64,000 bases of DNA from Enoplolaimus lenunculus. Its lineage: Eukaryota > Nematoda > Enoplea > Enoplida > Thoracostomopsidae. Under the pieces are notes generated by a model. That model saw only the letters and a program-made list of their open reading frames with translations, was not told the origin of the DNA and ran no database searches. The stretch's first letter is position 1. Each line of letters starts with the position of its first letter. Where the stretch lies: positions 1-64,000 of the forward strand of contig JASANG010003634.1 of assembly GCA_030248215.1 (NCBI GenBank), given 5' to 3'. Positions 42,253-53,197 of the stretch are shown here, in pieces. A program made the position numbers and the translations under genes.

Positions 42253-42481
42253 CGTTAAAGCATGCAACATGATATGATTGGTTGCAATTCGCAATTGCAA
42301 GCCGGTAATAAGCGTTCGCGTCTGCGCTAACGACACAATCTCCAACGAAAGATTTGACGTTGTTTGTAATTTCACTGTTCATCGCTTTGCCGTAGTCTTC
42401 ATATGCCATATTGAATGGATCGTCCCAAATCCAGCTTGATATCATATTTGTAAAACCCACAATTTGAAGTGTGTTTTGCAC
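42253..42481 (-). CDS. CTLD2 exon c, modular receptor gene
   Basis: 229 bp, acceptor ACTGTTGATAG, donor GTGAATAC, phase 0 to 1. The peptide begins VQNTLQIVGFTNMISSWIW, continues MAYEDYGKAMNSEITNNVK and GDCVVSADANAYYRLAIAN, ending CNQSYHVACFN. It contains the part missing from CTLDs 3-5, so CTLD2 is near full length, but it has no EPN/QPD or WND triplet. It is therefore unlikely to bind sugar through calcium in the usual way. Confidence 0.88.
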
Positions 42482-42614
42482 CTATCAACAGTTAAAAATA
42501 CAAATTTAAATGTATAAAACGAAGTATAATTTTATATAAATAATTCGGTCAATTTTGCATCTCACAGAGTTCATTGATTCTTTAGTCTTATAGATGTTTA
42601 CATATATTTATTTA

Positions 42615-42842
42615 ACAGGGCTGGAACAGTAGTATAAGCATTTTCCTAAGCCTAAGCCTAAGCCTGAGCTTAACCGCAAGGATGAGCCTATTGATAAGGC
42701 TAAGCCTAAGCGAAAGCGTAAGGATGAGCCTATTGCTAAGCGTAAGCCTAAATCTTTAGCAGAAAAGTTAGTCTGAAGCTTACACTAACTCTATTACACA
42801 GCCCCGCCGGAAAACGATCCGGCCCTGTTCTATACATGGGCC
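42615..42842. mobile_element. (TTAGGC) MITE
   Basis: AACAGGGCTGGAACAGTAGT on the left and ...CTGTTCTATACATGGGCC on the right, with many CCTAAG words. The outermost left bases are altered. Confidence 0.75.
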
Positions 42843-42989
42843 ATTTCATTTTTTTTAATTTTCCGTACACCAGTATAAAAAATATAATGATAACCAATTG
42901 CAGCAACATACAATAGTGACTAAAGCAATGGATGCGCCATGGAAAGGCCACTAACCACCAGTTAAGAAATCTGTTCAAATCGACCAAAT

Positions 42990-43715
42990 TGAGACGTTTT
43001 TTAAAACATAGCCAAGGTCAAATGCATTAACTTGGCAATAGTCTTGGTTAAAGTTTAAGCTACGTTTGCCAGTTGTGGACCCAATCAAAAGTACGCTTAG
43101 GGTTTATGGTATTGTGAATGAGATTACTTTTTACAGGTAAATACAAATTTTTTGCGAAAATAATGCTATAGTTTTTTTTTTAATTTTAAGCACCAAAAGT
43201 AATGGTAACATTAGCTGTTATCAGTTGATGCTTTGGAAAATTCGAATATCATAGTTGAATTTGGAAATCATAATATAACAATGAATAATGATATGTAAAA
43301 ATACGCATTATCTTAACCCATATCTTGTTGAAGTCAGTTTAAACTGATGGCAGAAATAAGGTCTATATCTTTGAAGTTGTAAAATAAGATCAAAGGCGAT
43401 GCGCAGGATTTGCTGTTAGAAACAACCTATATTTATTACAATAATGCGTTATTGAGCAGCATCGTAATGCCACTGTAAGGTGTTTAATGTTGTGCAACAT
43501 CCAGCGAAACAGAAAAAACGCAGAAAACTATGCATTTTAACATTGTTTCTTGTGTTTCCCATAGCAGTAGTTCTTGTTAATATTTCGCTAGAACATGGTC
43601 CCAGATCCTCCTGATGTCAATTTAAACGGACAGTATAAAAAGTCAATTTAAAATGATTCATATTGCGCAATTCTGAAAAGTATGCTTTTATTTCACTTGA
43701 TATTACATACAACCA
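42990..43715. other. Intronic sequence, nothing recognised
   Basis: AT-rich, no splice-flanked coding block or clear repeat ends. Confidence 0.5.
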
Positions 43716-43717
43716 AG

Positions 43718-44070
43718 AGTGGATGATCACTCTTTATAACAAGAGTGTGCAACTGGGTACATTCTGTGTATTAAAGAATGTATCAGCACGCGTTGCATTT
43801 TTGGCCGACCCCCCTTGTTTAGGGGGTCTATATCCAGTTTTATATCGTAGTAATGCTAGGAGCAAATTGTAACCCACCTTGTTAAAGGGGGGAGTAGGGT
43901 ACTGAAGTATACTATGTTAATCTCTTGCTTAAAGCCCCCGCCCTTGATTGAGGGGGGTGTCGAACAAAAATGCAACGCGTGCTTGTACATTTAGTACCAT
44001 GCACAGCCCAAGCAGTTGCACACTCTTCTGCAAGGTGGCCATCATACACTCTTGATACAACCAACCCAGA
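43718..44070. repeat. Interspersed repeat, CTCTTGTTATAAAGAGTG family
   Basis: CAAGAGTGGATGATCACTCT palindrome, TGGGTACATTCTGTGTA, GCGTTGCATTTTTGGCCG and a C/G-run hairpin (ACCCCCCTT...AGGGGGT). Repeated inverted at 43.93-44.05 kb. Confidence 0.55.
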
Positions 44071-44149
44071 TATTGCAGCGGCATTCAAATCGGCTGACTT
44101 TGGTACATCTGGGTTAAACATGGGTTGCAAACGTTTGGTGCAGGCACGT

Positions 44150-44303
44150 ATCCTGCTCACCTTGCTAGTGGGAGCTAAAAAATTTTCAGGAGGGGCATTC
44201 AAAGCGTTTAATGATTTTCAAGCAAAGTTGAAATTTTTCTAGGAGGGCGAAAATTTTTATAGGAGGGCTGAGCCCCCTTGGCCTCCCTTGGCTACGGGCC
44301 CGG
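44150..44303. mobile_element. hAT-type MITE, CAGRCCCGTAGCCAGC family
   Basis: Contains GGAGCTAAAAAATTTTCAGG, GATTTTCAAGCAAAGTTG and TTGGCTACGGGCCCG. The left terminus is less clear. Confidence 0.65.
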
Positions 44304-44417
44304 ACTGGTGTAGCTTTCAGTTTTCAAACGTAACACAGGTTTTAATTGTACGAGAGCCTTGGTATTGCAGGTATAATAACTGGAACTACAATTAATAACC
44401 AGATGACCTGTACTTAC

Positions 44418-44466
44418 ATGTACCTGTTGCAAAGACGTCCAATACCTGTTGTATTTCTGAGGAATC
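44418..44466 (-). CDS. CTLD2 exon b (49 bp), modular receptor gene
   Basis: Acceptor TTTTTTATATTTCAG, donor GTAAGT. One nucleotide plus 16 codons IPQKYNRYWTSLQQVH, phase 2 to 0. It bridges exon a (phase 2 out) and exon c (phase 0 in). The YWTS core corresponds to FWTD in the 43-bp exons. Confidence 0.82.
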
Positions 44467-44824
44467 CTGAAATATAAAAAATACCAAGGTATAAACGGAT
44501 TGTAAACAACGAAAACAGCAACCGGATAGCGATCAAAATAACGGAAACTGGAACCAGATATGTGCAAAAGTTTCAAACCTGTTTTTTGCGAAAACAATTA
44601 CGTCAAATATTCTTCCGGCTAAGAAAAATTAATAAAAAATGGAGCAATAGCATTGAAATTTCAGGTATTTCTATGGCGGATACGGGCGTGACCGGAACCG
44701 AAGACGAATGTCCGGTTACATCCGGAAAATTACCGAATAAAGATAAATAAGCAATCGATATGTATTGATCATAAACAACAGTACAGATACATGCCGCCCT
44801 GGTCGTAATTGTGTTTTGGGGGCC

Positions 44825-44990
44825 GACCCGTAGCCAGCTCTATGGGGGAACAAAACATTTTGAGGAGGGGCATAAAAGGATTTTCGGTGACTTACAAGCA
44901 AGGCTGAAACTTTTCTATTGGCTAAAAAATTTCCCCAGAGGAGGGGGGGGGCTGAGTCGCTTTAGCCCCCCTTTGGCTACGTTGCCGTGT
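44825..44990. mobile_element. hAT-type MITE, CAGRCCCGTAGCCAGC family
   Basis: CGACCCGTAGCCAGCTCTAT on the left and ...CCTTTGGCTACGTTGCCG on the right, with the family interior (GACTTACAAGCAAGGCTGAA). Confidence 0.75.
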
Positions 44991-45064
44991 CAGAGTTGTC
45001 ATGTTGTTAGCCGGGACAGATAAACATGCTTGACGCGATATATACGTTTGTGATTGAAACTCAC

Positions 45065-45203
45065 ACATTTCGTTGTCTAACAAATTTATCGAAATATGAT
45101 TTTGTTGGTAGCGCTGGCAGACTGGTTCCATACGCGAGACACAAATCCTTCGCTTGTACGTAATTTCGAAGTCCAAATTGTAACGGGAAGAAAAATGTTA
45201 TCT
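45065..45203 (-). CDS. CTLD2 exon a, modular receptor gene
   Basis: 139 bp, acceptor AAATCATTTCAG, donor GTGAGT, phase 1 to 2. The peptide begins ITFFFPLQFGLRNYVQAKD and continues LCLAYGTSLPALPTKSYF. Same length and phases as exon a of CTLDs 3-5, but it is the most divergent, agreeing with its different exon c. It follows kringle 2. Confidence 0.87.
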
Positions 45204-45209
45204 CTGAAA

Positions 45210-46250
45210 TGATATTTGATTTATTTCAATTTGAAGTTTTAAAACCAAATAAGTAAAGATTATGAAAAGACGTCGTTTGCTTCTGTTAACTCACCAGCAT
45301 TTACCGGTTTGCTCAAAATTGAACCATTTTTGAACGGTATTTACGGTGTTGTGGTGCTGGCTAGAAAACGGCCGGGCAGAGGTATTGGTCCGTCCGGCCG
45401 CCAGCAAGCCGTCCGGCCAGTAATTGCTTAAAACCATTGTGACATCATTAATTTATGATTTTTTAATTATATTTAGATTTCGAGTCGAACCTTACCTGAA
45501 ATTTGAAATGTTGTTTACTGTTATCATTATGGTCAATGTTACAATTGAATCACTAGTTGAAACTACTTTTTTGCACTTGTATTCTACAAAACTCGTGGTG
45601 AGATAAAGTGTTTTTGAAAAATATACTGAAATCTTTCACAGGAGCAAATATAAACATTTTGGACAATGATAAAGGGAATAATAATGTAACCGAATTAGAT
45701 CATCTGAAATTTTCGCAGCGATCAATGAACATTTCGGAAAGTAAAAGTTTTATAGCTGGCTTCAACATAAATGAAGTTTAGTTTAGATTTAGGTTTTGCT
45801 TGTTTGTGATAACTACGAATTGTGCCAGTAAACAGTCATTGCCACAAAATATTACAAATAGTTTGGCGTAATGTATAAATAGAGCCGCAGGCGTAAATTT
45901 TTAGCTGTACGTAAACCGGATATTTAACTTTAATCCCAAACGGGTCGAGTTGACACCGCAACAACTCGTTCATTGAATAAGAAATCGCCTCAAATTTAGT
46001 ATGATTGAACTTAAACTTTGGCCATTTTTTACACGTTTTGAGCTGACAATATTTTGACCTCAATCAACAAGAAGTATCAAACGCCCTTTTCAACGATAAG
46101 TTTTCACATTTTATGCAAATAGAAAATGTAGTTTACTTCAAGTTTCGGATTAAAATTAGCATTCGAAAATATGGCTTTTTGCTATGCTCGTTTGAAAAAT
46201 AGCAAAAAAAGGTTTTTATGAAATCTATCCTTATATCGGTAAATGTATCT
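45210..46250. other. Intronic sequence, nothing recognised
   Basis: Intron between kringle 2 and CTLD2. A GGCCGGGC-containing inverted motif lies near 45370-45420. No exon seen. Confidence 0.45.
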
Positions 46251-46256
46251 AATATG

Positions 46257-46433
46257 GCCGGATCGTTTTCCGGAGGGCCTACAATAGAGTCAGTTTAAAC
46301 TTTAGACTAATTTTTTTGCTTAGGCTTAGGCTTAGGCTTATGAATAGGCTCATCAATACACTTAGGCTTAGGATTAGGATTAGGCTTTGAAATATACTTA
46401 TACTACTGTTTCGGCCCTGTTCTATACATGGGC
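46257..46433. mobile_element. (TTAGGC) MITE, left end shortened
   Basis: GGCCGGATCGTTTTCCGG on the left and ...TTCTATACATGGGC on the right. (TTAGGC)n in the middle. Confidence 0.75.
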
Positions 46434-46562
46434 GGTGATATCTGTCAAGCAAGTTTGGAAAATGTGCAAGGCAATATTAATCGATGCAGTAAACCGGATA
46501 TCAGACGGTCAATTGCAACCGAACCATTTTGCGAAGAATATGTAAATTGGAAACGATAAAAA

Positions 46563-46767
46563 TCAGGGGCGGACCAGTTTTTTTTCTGCGGGACTGCAAT
46601 AGAGTAATGTTACGAGCTTTAGACTAATTTTTCTGCCTTAGGTTTAGGCTTAGTCTAGCATTAGGTATAAGCTCGTTTTTACGCACAACCTTAGGCTTGG
46701 TCTTAGACTTAGGCGTAGGAATAGGGTGTCAACTACTGTAACGACACTGTTCTATACATTGGCCTTT
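46563..46767. mobile_element. (TTAGGC) MITE
   Basis: ATCAGGGGCGGACCAG on the left and ...TTCTATACATTGGCC on the right. The hexamer tract is partly decayed. Confidence 0.7.
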
Positions 46768-46859
46768 AAATTTAAACAATTTTGAAGTAGCAGACAATGG
46801 TATAATTTGCGTTCGGTAGCTAAAAACGTCAAGCATTGCGTAGCGTTTCAGCATTTCAA

Positions 46860-46990
46860 TGCACCGGTCACAGTTTGCTGTAGCAGTCGCGGTGGGTCGC
46901 GCGTCCGCTACCGCTTGTCACAGTGACGAACGGCGACACGAACGGCGTCTCACAGCGACACAACGGTATCAGGCGACATCATAATTTTTA
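46860..46990. mobile_element. GC-rich foldback fragment (weak)
   Basis: GACGAACGGCGACACGAACG and GTCGCGGTGGGTCGCGCG blocks resemble the GC-rich foldback family. The ends are unclear. Confidence 0.3.
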
Positions 46991-47087
46991 CAAAGTATAC
47001 CACCACCCTAAGTACCATCAATCGTATAGTGACAGTGATACAAAAATATCATTGCTTGTGCAAGTTTTACACCTGTTGTTGTTTTAC

Positions 47088-47351
47088 CTTCACAAAAATC
47101 AAAACAATAGTCCCATCTTGTAAGGGTATCAATGGTAAAACACCATGGCCCGTATGAATCCGGATACGAACAATAATTTGCAACGCCGTTCGAATACACA
47201 TGGGAGTGTGGATATGGCGAACTCCATGATTGACACGGAATTCCGTGACGTGTAGTCGCTTTTATTCCTGTGTAGCTGATGTCTTCGACAAGTACAGACG
47301 AACAGTTAACGTTGTCGCCACGAAAACATGTACCCATCGCATCGTAACAAT
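47088..47351 (-). CDS. Kringle domain 2 exon, modular receptor gene
   Basis: 264 bp if it starts like kringle 1. Donor GTAAAAC, phase 1 out. The peptide begins CYDAMGTCFRGDNVNCSSV, continues HGIPCQSWSSPYPHSHVYS and NYCSYPDSYGPWCFTIDT, then RWDYC and FC. The G.PCQ.W...PH.H, NYC and PWCF pattern with six Cys is a kringle, a triple-disulphide module that binds proteins, often via lysine, in plasminogen-like and receptor proteins. The position where the acceptor AG should be reads TG (CTCTG|ATTGTTAC). The nearest real AG is at 47386-47387 and gives a phase-0, in-frame but longer exon. A damaged or unusual acceptor is therefore possible. Confidence 0.82.
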
Positions 47352-47441
47352 CAGAGTATAAAATGCATTTATAAAAAAAAGTTTGCTAAAGTAACAGAGT
47401 ACAACAATAATTGTTTTAGCTAAGCAGCTGGAAAAATAGGC

Positions 47442-47512
47442 TTACAGAGCAGTGATCGAACGAGCGGTCGTAAGATTGTGAGGCTAGCGTTTTACCACTG
47501 AGCGGCGAATGT
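47442..47512 (-). pseudogene. tRNA-like sequence, Val(CAC)-like anticodon arm
   Basis: The minus strand reads CCGCTCAGTGGTAAAACG (A-box-like), AGCCTCACAATCTTACGACC (CCTCACA loop as in tRNA-Val CAC) and CTCGTTCGATCAC (B-box-like). Stems are imperfect. Probably a decayed tRNA or SINE head. Confidence 0.4.
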
Positions 47513-47662
47513 AAAGAACAAGGGCGGAACACTATTATGAGCATATTCCTAAGCGTAAGCTTAAACTTAAGCCTAAGCCAGGCAAAAAATTAGCCTAAAC
47601 CTTAAGCTTACTCTATTCTAGTTCAACTGAAAAACGTTCTGTTCCTGATCTTTACATGGGCC
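47506..47662. mobile_element. (TTAGGC) MITE
   Basis: GAATGTAAAGAACAAGGGCG on the left and ...CTGATCTTTACATGGGCC on the right. CCTAAG words inside. Confidence 0.75.
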
Positions 47663-48045
47663 CACTGTGCCATGTATCTCGCTTTCCGAATTACATTTTT
47701 CGTCGACTATATGTGTCAACCGTACGTTATCGGCTAGCATACATAGAGTGCACTGCACTATATGGCTTGCGCACCAGGAGATGTATATTTTACGTGCGTT
47801 ACATCTGGTGCTAATTTTAGTCGTGATGACGCTTAAATTTTGACGGGTTTATATAAATCAGCAGGTTGCAAATAATAAATGCTTACAAGCAAACAATAAT
47901 GCTTGAATATTTCGGCATGGTTTGTACTTATAATTATATAACAGAACTAGCCTAATTGGCAGGTTGGAAATTCGGTTCACTGTGAAACTTATTAAATATA
48001 TTTTGTTATCCAGCGCTTGTTCGCTAGGTATATCAGTATCCTTAA

Positions 48046-48308
48046 CCCATTCTCACATGAATATTTTCTATTTTCCCTGAGACCTACTTTTATGCTTGGA
48101 TTCGAACTCCAGTGACTGGAGTGGGAGGCGTATACCATCACCACTCAGCTATAGGAGCTTGACGCTCGAGCCCGAGGGGGCTCTCACGTTTTGTGGTGAT
48201 TTAGTACTATGTATACGTTTTGCAATTGTTAAACACTGTGCAATATATATTATTTAACGTATATACACTGCGCTGAGTTGCCTATAGGCAACTCGATGTG
48301 AGAAGGGG
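48046..48308. mobile_element. TTAA-flanked element, copy 3, with best-kept tRNA-like module
   Basis: TTAA at 48042-48045 and 48309-48312. In minus orientation: CCCCTTCTCACATC end, palindrome GAGTTGCC-TATA-GGCAACTC, then TAGCTGAGTGGTGATGG (A-box-like), CGCCTCCCACTCCAG, and GGAGTTCGAATCC (B-box-like), ending TCATGTGAGAATGGG. It lies 16 bp from the kringle 1 donor. Confidence 0.9.
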
Positions 48309-48324
48309 TTAATTTTATAATCAC

Positions 48325-48615
48325 CTATTTTTGACTGGCAATTTTCAAAACAGTTGTCTTGTCGAGTCGCTGCATCAGTCGTGTAACACCAAGCACCAGC
48401 TGTACTGATTCCGACGTCACGACAATAATTTTGTGGTTCACTGTGGTACTCAGTATGGCTGTGTGGAGTGTTTGACGCCCACGCTTGGCAAGAAATACCG
48501 TTGACGGTTAAACTTTTTGATCCATCATAGCTGTGCGCTGGATCGCTTATGTTGCATTGCGACCCTGGTAATAAGCCTTTGAAACAATCTTGTCCGATGT
48601 CGTAACATTCCGATG
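48325..48615 (-). CDS. Kringle domain 1 exon, modular receptor gene
   Basis: 291 bp, acceptor CATTTTATAG, donor GTGATT, phase 1 to 1. The peptide begins SECYDIGQDCFKGLLPGSQ, continues VNGISCQAWASNTPHSHTE and NYCRDVGISTAGAWCYTTD, then RQDNCFENC. It has the kringle Cys pattern and the CQAW...PH.H, NYCR and WCYTTD signatures. The usual kringle end (RWEYC..P.C) is altered. Kringles are rare outside clotting, growth-factor and ROR-type proteins; here they follow a C-type lectin domain. Possible targets are proteins or glycoproteins, but this is inference. Confidence 0.92.
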
Positions 48616-48829
48616 CTATAAAATGTTTCACGTCAGAAATTCTGCCCACAAACATTATTTAAATCAGCAATTTTTTTCTTCTGACTATTTTTACGTTTAT
48701 TTTTTCATATTTTTTCATTGCGTCATACAAACAAGCGTGGCTCGTGTTCTGAACTGTGTGATGGGCATAAATGTTGACAGCTCAAATGCGTTGTATTCCA
48801 ATGCTGATTAACATGCAGACAAAATGTTA

Positions 48830-49560
48830 CTTGCTATTGTAATAGGGACAAAACGTGTTCTGGGATGTCCAAGTCACAGCTGCACGCTACCCGCGGGTAA
48901 CGCGGGTACGAGAAAGGAAATTTTGACATGCGTATACCCGCGAGTAAAGAATTTCGAACCATGGGTAGAAATTTGTGATTCTTTATATGCGTAAACTTTT
49001 TATAAAAACAACAAACAGAGGTTTAAAGTGCTTAGCTAGTATCTCTCACCAATATAGCATGTTGCTAAGATTATGGTTCTGGCTGCATTATGCCCATGCA
49101 CGAGGGTTTTCACATACATTTCAACTGAAATTTTTGGTGTATATAATGCAATTATATAGCATTTGGAGACATTCTTTACTGTTCCTATAAAGGATATTTT
49201 GCAAAATTTTTCCTGTGTCGCTGTTCAAAGGAAAACGTCATAGTCAAATTCCCAAACCTAATCAGCTCAAAACTACAAATGATAAAAATTGTACAAAGCT
49301 ACACAGTTACACAAGTTGTTGACCGGGCGAAGTTCCGGTTTGCTAATTAAACCGAGAAGTTTATAGGCGCCGGAGAGGGGGGCATGTGGGGCATTTGCCC
49401 CCGCCCAAGTTTTGAAATGCCCCCGCCCAAGTTTTGAAATACAAGACAAATATGCCTGAAATATAAGACAAATATTTCTGAAATATAAGACTTGTTTTGC
49501 TGATTTTTAAGAAATATATGTTTTTCAAACAAGATTTGCCGCAGAAGTCGCCTTCAAAAT
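48830..49560. other. Intronic sequence; small repeat only
   Basis: A GC-rich inverted stretch at 48890-48925 (CTACCCGCGGGTAACGCGGG) and a block shared with 16.8 kb. At 49375-49445 the phrase GCCCCCGCCCAAGTTTTGAA is repeated twice. Confidence 0.4.
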
Positions 49561-49572
49561 ATGAAGGGAAGC

Positions 49573-49733
49573 CTGGCCCGCTGCCAGCTCACCTTGTTAG
49601 AGAGGGCCAAAAAATTTAGGAGGGGCATTCAAGGTTTTTAATGACTTGCACGGAAGGTGGAAAATTTTCTGGGGGGCTAAAATTTTTCCAGGGGTGGGCT
49701 GAGCTCCCCTGGCCCCCTTTTGACTACGGGCAC
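49573..49733. mobile_element. hAT-type MITE, CAGRCCCGTAGCCAGC family
   Basis: CCTGGCCCGCTGCCAGCTCA on the left, TTGACTACGGGCACG on the right, and the typical interior. Confidence 0.75.
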
Positions 49734-50312
49734 GAGTTACGCTCAACCAATTACCCCTGTTTTACAGTCTAAGATACGTAAAAGACGTAAACTTAGGTTC
49801 GGGGGGAGCCTGAGCTCAACCCGAAATATCTTTGAAATTCGATTATTTATATACTCTCTTAAGAATATAAACGGAGCATATTTTTTGCAAACATAAAAAT
49901 CAGAAATTAAATTCTTGAATATAAGACAACCATTTCTTAAAAAATAAATTTATTTGGTATAAATTGTAAATATTAATTTCTTGAATATAGGAGATTTATT
50001 GTTTTAACCATTTCAGACACAAATTTTTAAACTGTTTAAAGCTATGAATATCTGAAATACAAGACTTTAATGTCTTGAAAATTTCAGAACGTAGGAGTTT
50101 TGAAATAACAAGCCAATTTATTTCGTGTCAAAACTAAAGGTATTAGCGTGTAACTTTTCGCTCGCTTTCTCGCGATATTTTCTTCCATTTTTGTTCACGT
50201 AAACGAACAATTCGGTCTGACCAAGTTACCTAGCCCGCTCAAAATTCTCAGAGCCGTGTAGGAACGTGTGACCTATCTCATATATCCCGCCAAAAATTAG
50301 ATTGACCACTGC

Positions 50313-50411
50313 TAAAAGGTTCTAAAATTCACTTTAAGGTTGAAACCCATGCCACGGACCTGGTAGGATGCGGTTCCTTCCCCCCAATCTAAATTTCTCG
50401 GTACGCCACTG
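50313..50411. mobile_element. Fragment of a hAT-like element (CAGTGGCGTACCGAG end)
   Basis: The minus strand begins CAGTGGCGTACCGAGAAATT, then a G run. The other end is not visible. Confidence 0.4.
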
Positions 50412-50502
50412 ATGATCCAGTCTTGGTTGTAATAATTGAAACAATAACAGCTGAAATTAAGAAAACAATTTTCAATTAAATTTAATTTAGAACAAAACTT
50501 AC

Positions 50503-50730
50503 CACAGATTTCAAACGACGGAATTTGGCAATACATGATTGTTGCAGTAGAACTGCAAGACACATCATTTAACGCCATGTATGTACCAAGACCAATTCGT
50601 AAACTCATACAGTTTTCCACACCGCCATAATTATTTGGTTCTCCTGCGGCCCATGCAGAAATTGGTATAGTGCATGCAATTCCTGATTTTGTATAAACGT
50701 CCCATTCTCCTAGATATCGCACATTTGTTC
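50503..50730 (-). CDS. CTLD1 exon 2, with EPN motif, modular receptor gene
   Basis: 228 bp, acceptor TTGCTGTTTAG, donor GTAAGTTT, phase 1 to 1. The peptide begins TNVRYLGEWDVYTKSGIAC, continues SAWAAGEPNNYGGVENC and YMALNDVSCSSTATIMYC. WAAGEPNN...ENC is the calcium and sugar-binding long loop of mannose-type C-type lectins. LNDVSC corresponds to the WND motif with its Asn and Asp kept and Trp replaced. This domain is therefore a good candidate for calcium-dependent sugar binding, unlike CTLDs 2-5. Confidence 0.92.
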
Positions 50731-50734
50731 CTAA

Positions 50735-53190
50735 ACAGCAAACCTAAACTAAAACGAGTATAATAGTTTTTTTACGAAAACTTTTTTCCTGGGGTACTAC
50801 GAATTGTACATACAAAAATTTTTTACTGCACATTTTGTAGTCACAAACAATCTAAATGTGTTCGCTTCTGTGTTAGCTAAAATTGCAAACTTGACCATCA
50901 TCATCACATACACACGCACACACACATATATATATTCACTTTATGGCTAATGTTGATCAGAATCATAGGGACACGGTAGTGTCACTATTATATGTTTCTT
51001 CCAAAAGTGTTAACGTCTCTCTTATATGTTTCTATCAAAAGTCTATTATTTCTACTATTCTGTTTTGCTGATATTTATATACAAACGTGTGTCATTCAAG
51101 ATACTGGCAACCGGTGTTCATTCGCTATATTTAAAAAAATTTGTCGAAGTATTAAACGTAAACGTTTTCATAAGATCGGAACAGCAAAATTTCGCATTGG
51201 TATTTGGATTCAAATCTTGTCGCAAGGTGTTCTACAGAGTCGTATATTGCAACAATCCAATTTCTTATGTGCTACATAAGTTATCTCAACCATATACGTT
51301 AAGCTATTTATTTAACGAAAATACTATTGTTTAGTACGTATATATGCGAGACATGTTGAGTGGATAATTACGAAAAACACTGGCTTATATGATTACAAAT
51401 TAGTAATAACATAGCTAGTTTTGGTGAAGGTACGGTAGATCAACCCCCCTAGAAACTGTAAGATTATGTGATTTTCCGACGTATTTGAGGCAGCTGATTT
51501 CAAATCTGTTATTTATATTCTTGCAGGCCCGCTGGTTAAAAAATATGCGCTTTCAAAGTTTCAGCCCATTTACATGTAGTATATACAATGCAAACAAAAA
51601 CACCGGTCAAGTGCACCTGTGGCTGAGTGGTAACATTAGCTTATATATGATTACAAATTAGTAACATAGCTAGTTTTATATGTGTATTTTTTGCCAAGGC
51701 GCGTTTTTAAAAACGTAGACGTAACCTCAAGTTGTCGAAAACTGTTTATTTGCGAGCTAGAACCTTATGGCTGCAAAGCTTTTCATTCAAAGTGGTGGTC
51801 CGTTAAAGTTTAACATTTTATTATATAAAACATACAAACCTTCTCCAAATTTGTGCAACGAATAACATTAGTAAAGCTTATATTTTGCGAATATGTGAAT
51901 GATAGAGACTCTTTATAAATCTGTGCGTGTTTTCAAAATTTTTCGGTCATCTCTTGAATCATTAGCCATGCAAATATGAAAATAGTACCGTTGAACTCGG
52001 CTCGTCGAGATCTATGTGACGCCGTGGTACATGCAGAAATTTCAAAAGGATCGGTCGCTCAACGTATAATACTGCAAAAAAGACGAGAGCGAAGTCGGAC
52101 GCTAATTTAATGCTGAATCTTAATGCAAAACCTTTCTCTTGATTCAAGTTGTGGTGGTTCAGGCCGGAGTGGCACCCACTGCATCCGCCAGTGGTATGAG
52201 AGACACTTTTTATTTAATTCGTAGTAGGTGCCTAGATTTTACATTCGCGTGGGTTTTTTTCTAAACCTAGATTTCCATTTAAGCTCAAAGTTTAAGCGTA
52301 AAGTATAGATATCAGTTTTGATTTACTGCTCGATGTATTATTGGTAGCACCAAGTTGAGCACTGAAATGTCCAAATTTCGGTTTAGAATATTTGAAGAAA
52401 TTTTGACGTGCACAATTAACACCATTAATTTAATAAGGTTCCCAAAGCAAGCAGTCTCTTTCAAAAACGTGACGCTCGAACACAGCGGGCTCTCATTATA
52501 GTATGAACCGGCCCAGATTTTTCAGGCCCACGCCCGGCAGCCTTAGTTTTTCGTTTTCGAAAAGAAAACAAAAATAAGTTACAAAGCAAACCTTATAGTT
52601 GCGGATTCGCAGTTTTGACTGGGGGTGGAATTGCATTATTAGAATTTTCTGTACAATTAAGAAGAAACGAACAAAAGTGTTTCAAGCAATTTTCCACGTC
52701 CGCATGTTGATGCAAATGCGTATTCAGCATGTTTCACAAAATATTTGTTGCAGCCATATTTTTAAATGCTGCACATTCCAATTACATATTTAACTCAATT
52801 CATGTGTGAAATACAAAATTGAAAGTATAGGAATCAGTATTCTTCCAAACTACCGATTTCAATACCGATGCGGATGTATTGGTTCTACACTACTATGCAG
52901 CATAAAATCAGTTTTCACTAGAGCAAGTACTTATCAATTGTATTGATTTTCTATTTGAATTCAAACAATTTATATGAATTAATATATATTAGCATTATAA
53001 ATTGAGCGAGTTACCTAATAAATAAAAATGAAATTAGGAAAGCGAGACTTTTGTGATTGTGAAAATGTAGTTTTTAATTTTCATGGAAATATAGCTTAAC
53101 AGTTCTAAAACAATTATAACGTGAGTAAATATGACTTTAAATTTGACTTTTTCGCACTTAAGGTAAATTTACATCAAATTTCTTCCTAAA
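50735..53190. other. Long intron, nothing coding recognised
   Basis: Intron between CTLD1 exons 1 and 2. A phrase near 51385-51430 (GATTACAAATTAGTAA + TAACATAGCTAGTTTT) is repeated at 51640-51680. A CA/TA microsatellite lies at 50905-50935. A TGGCTGAGTGGTAAC (A-box-like) word lies at 51620. Confidence 0.45.
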
Positions 53191-53197
53191 GCTTAGT

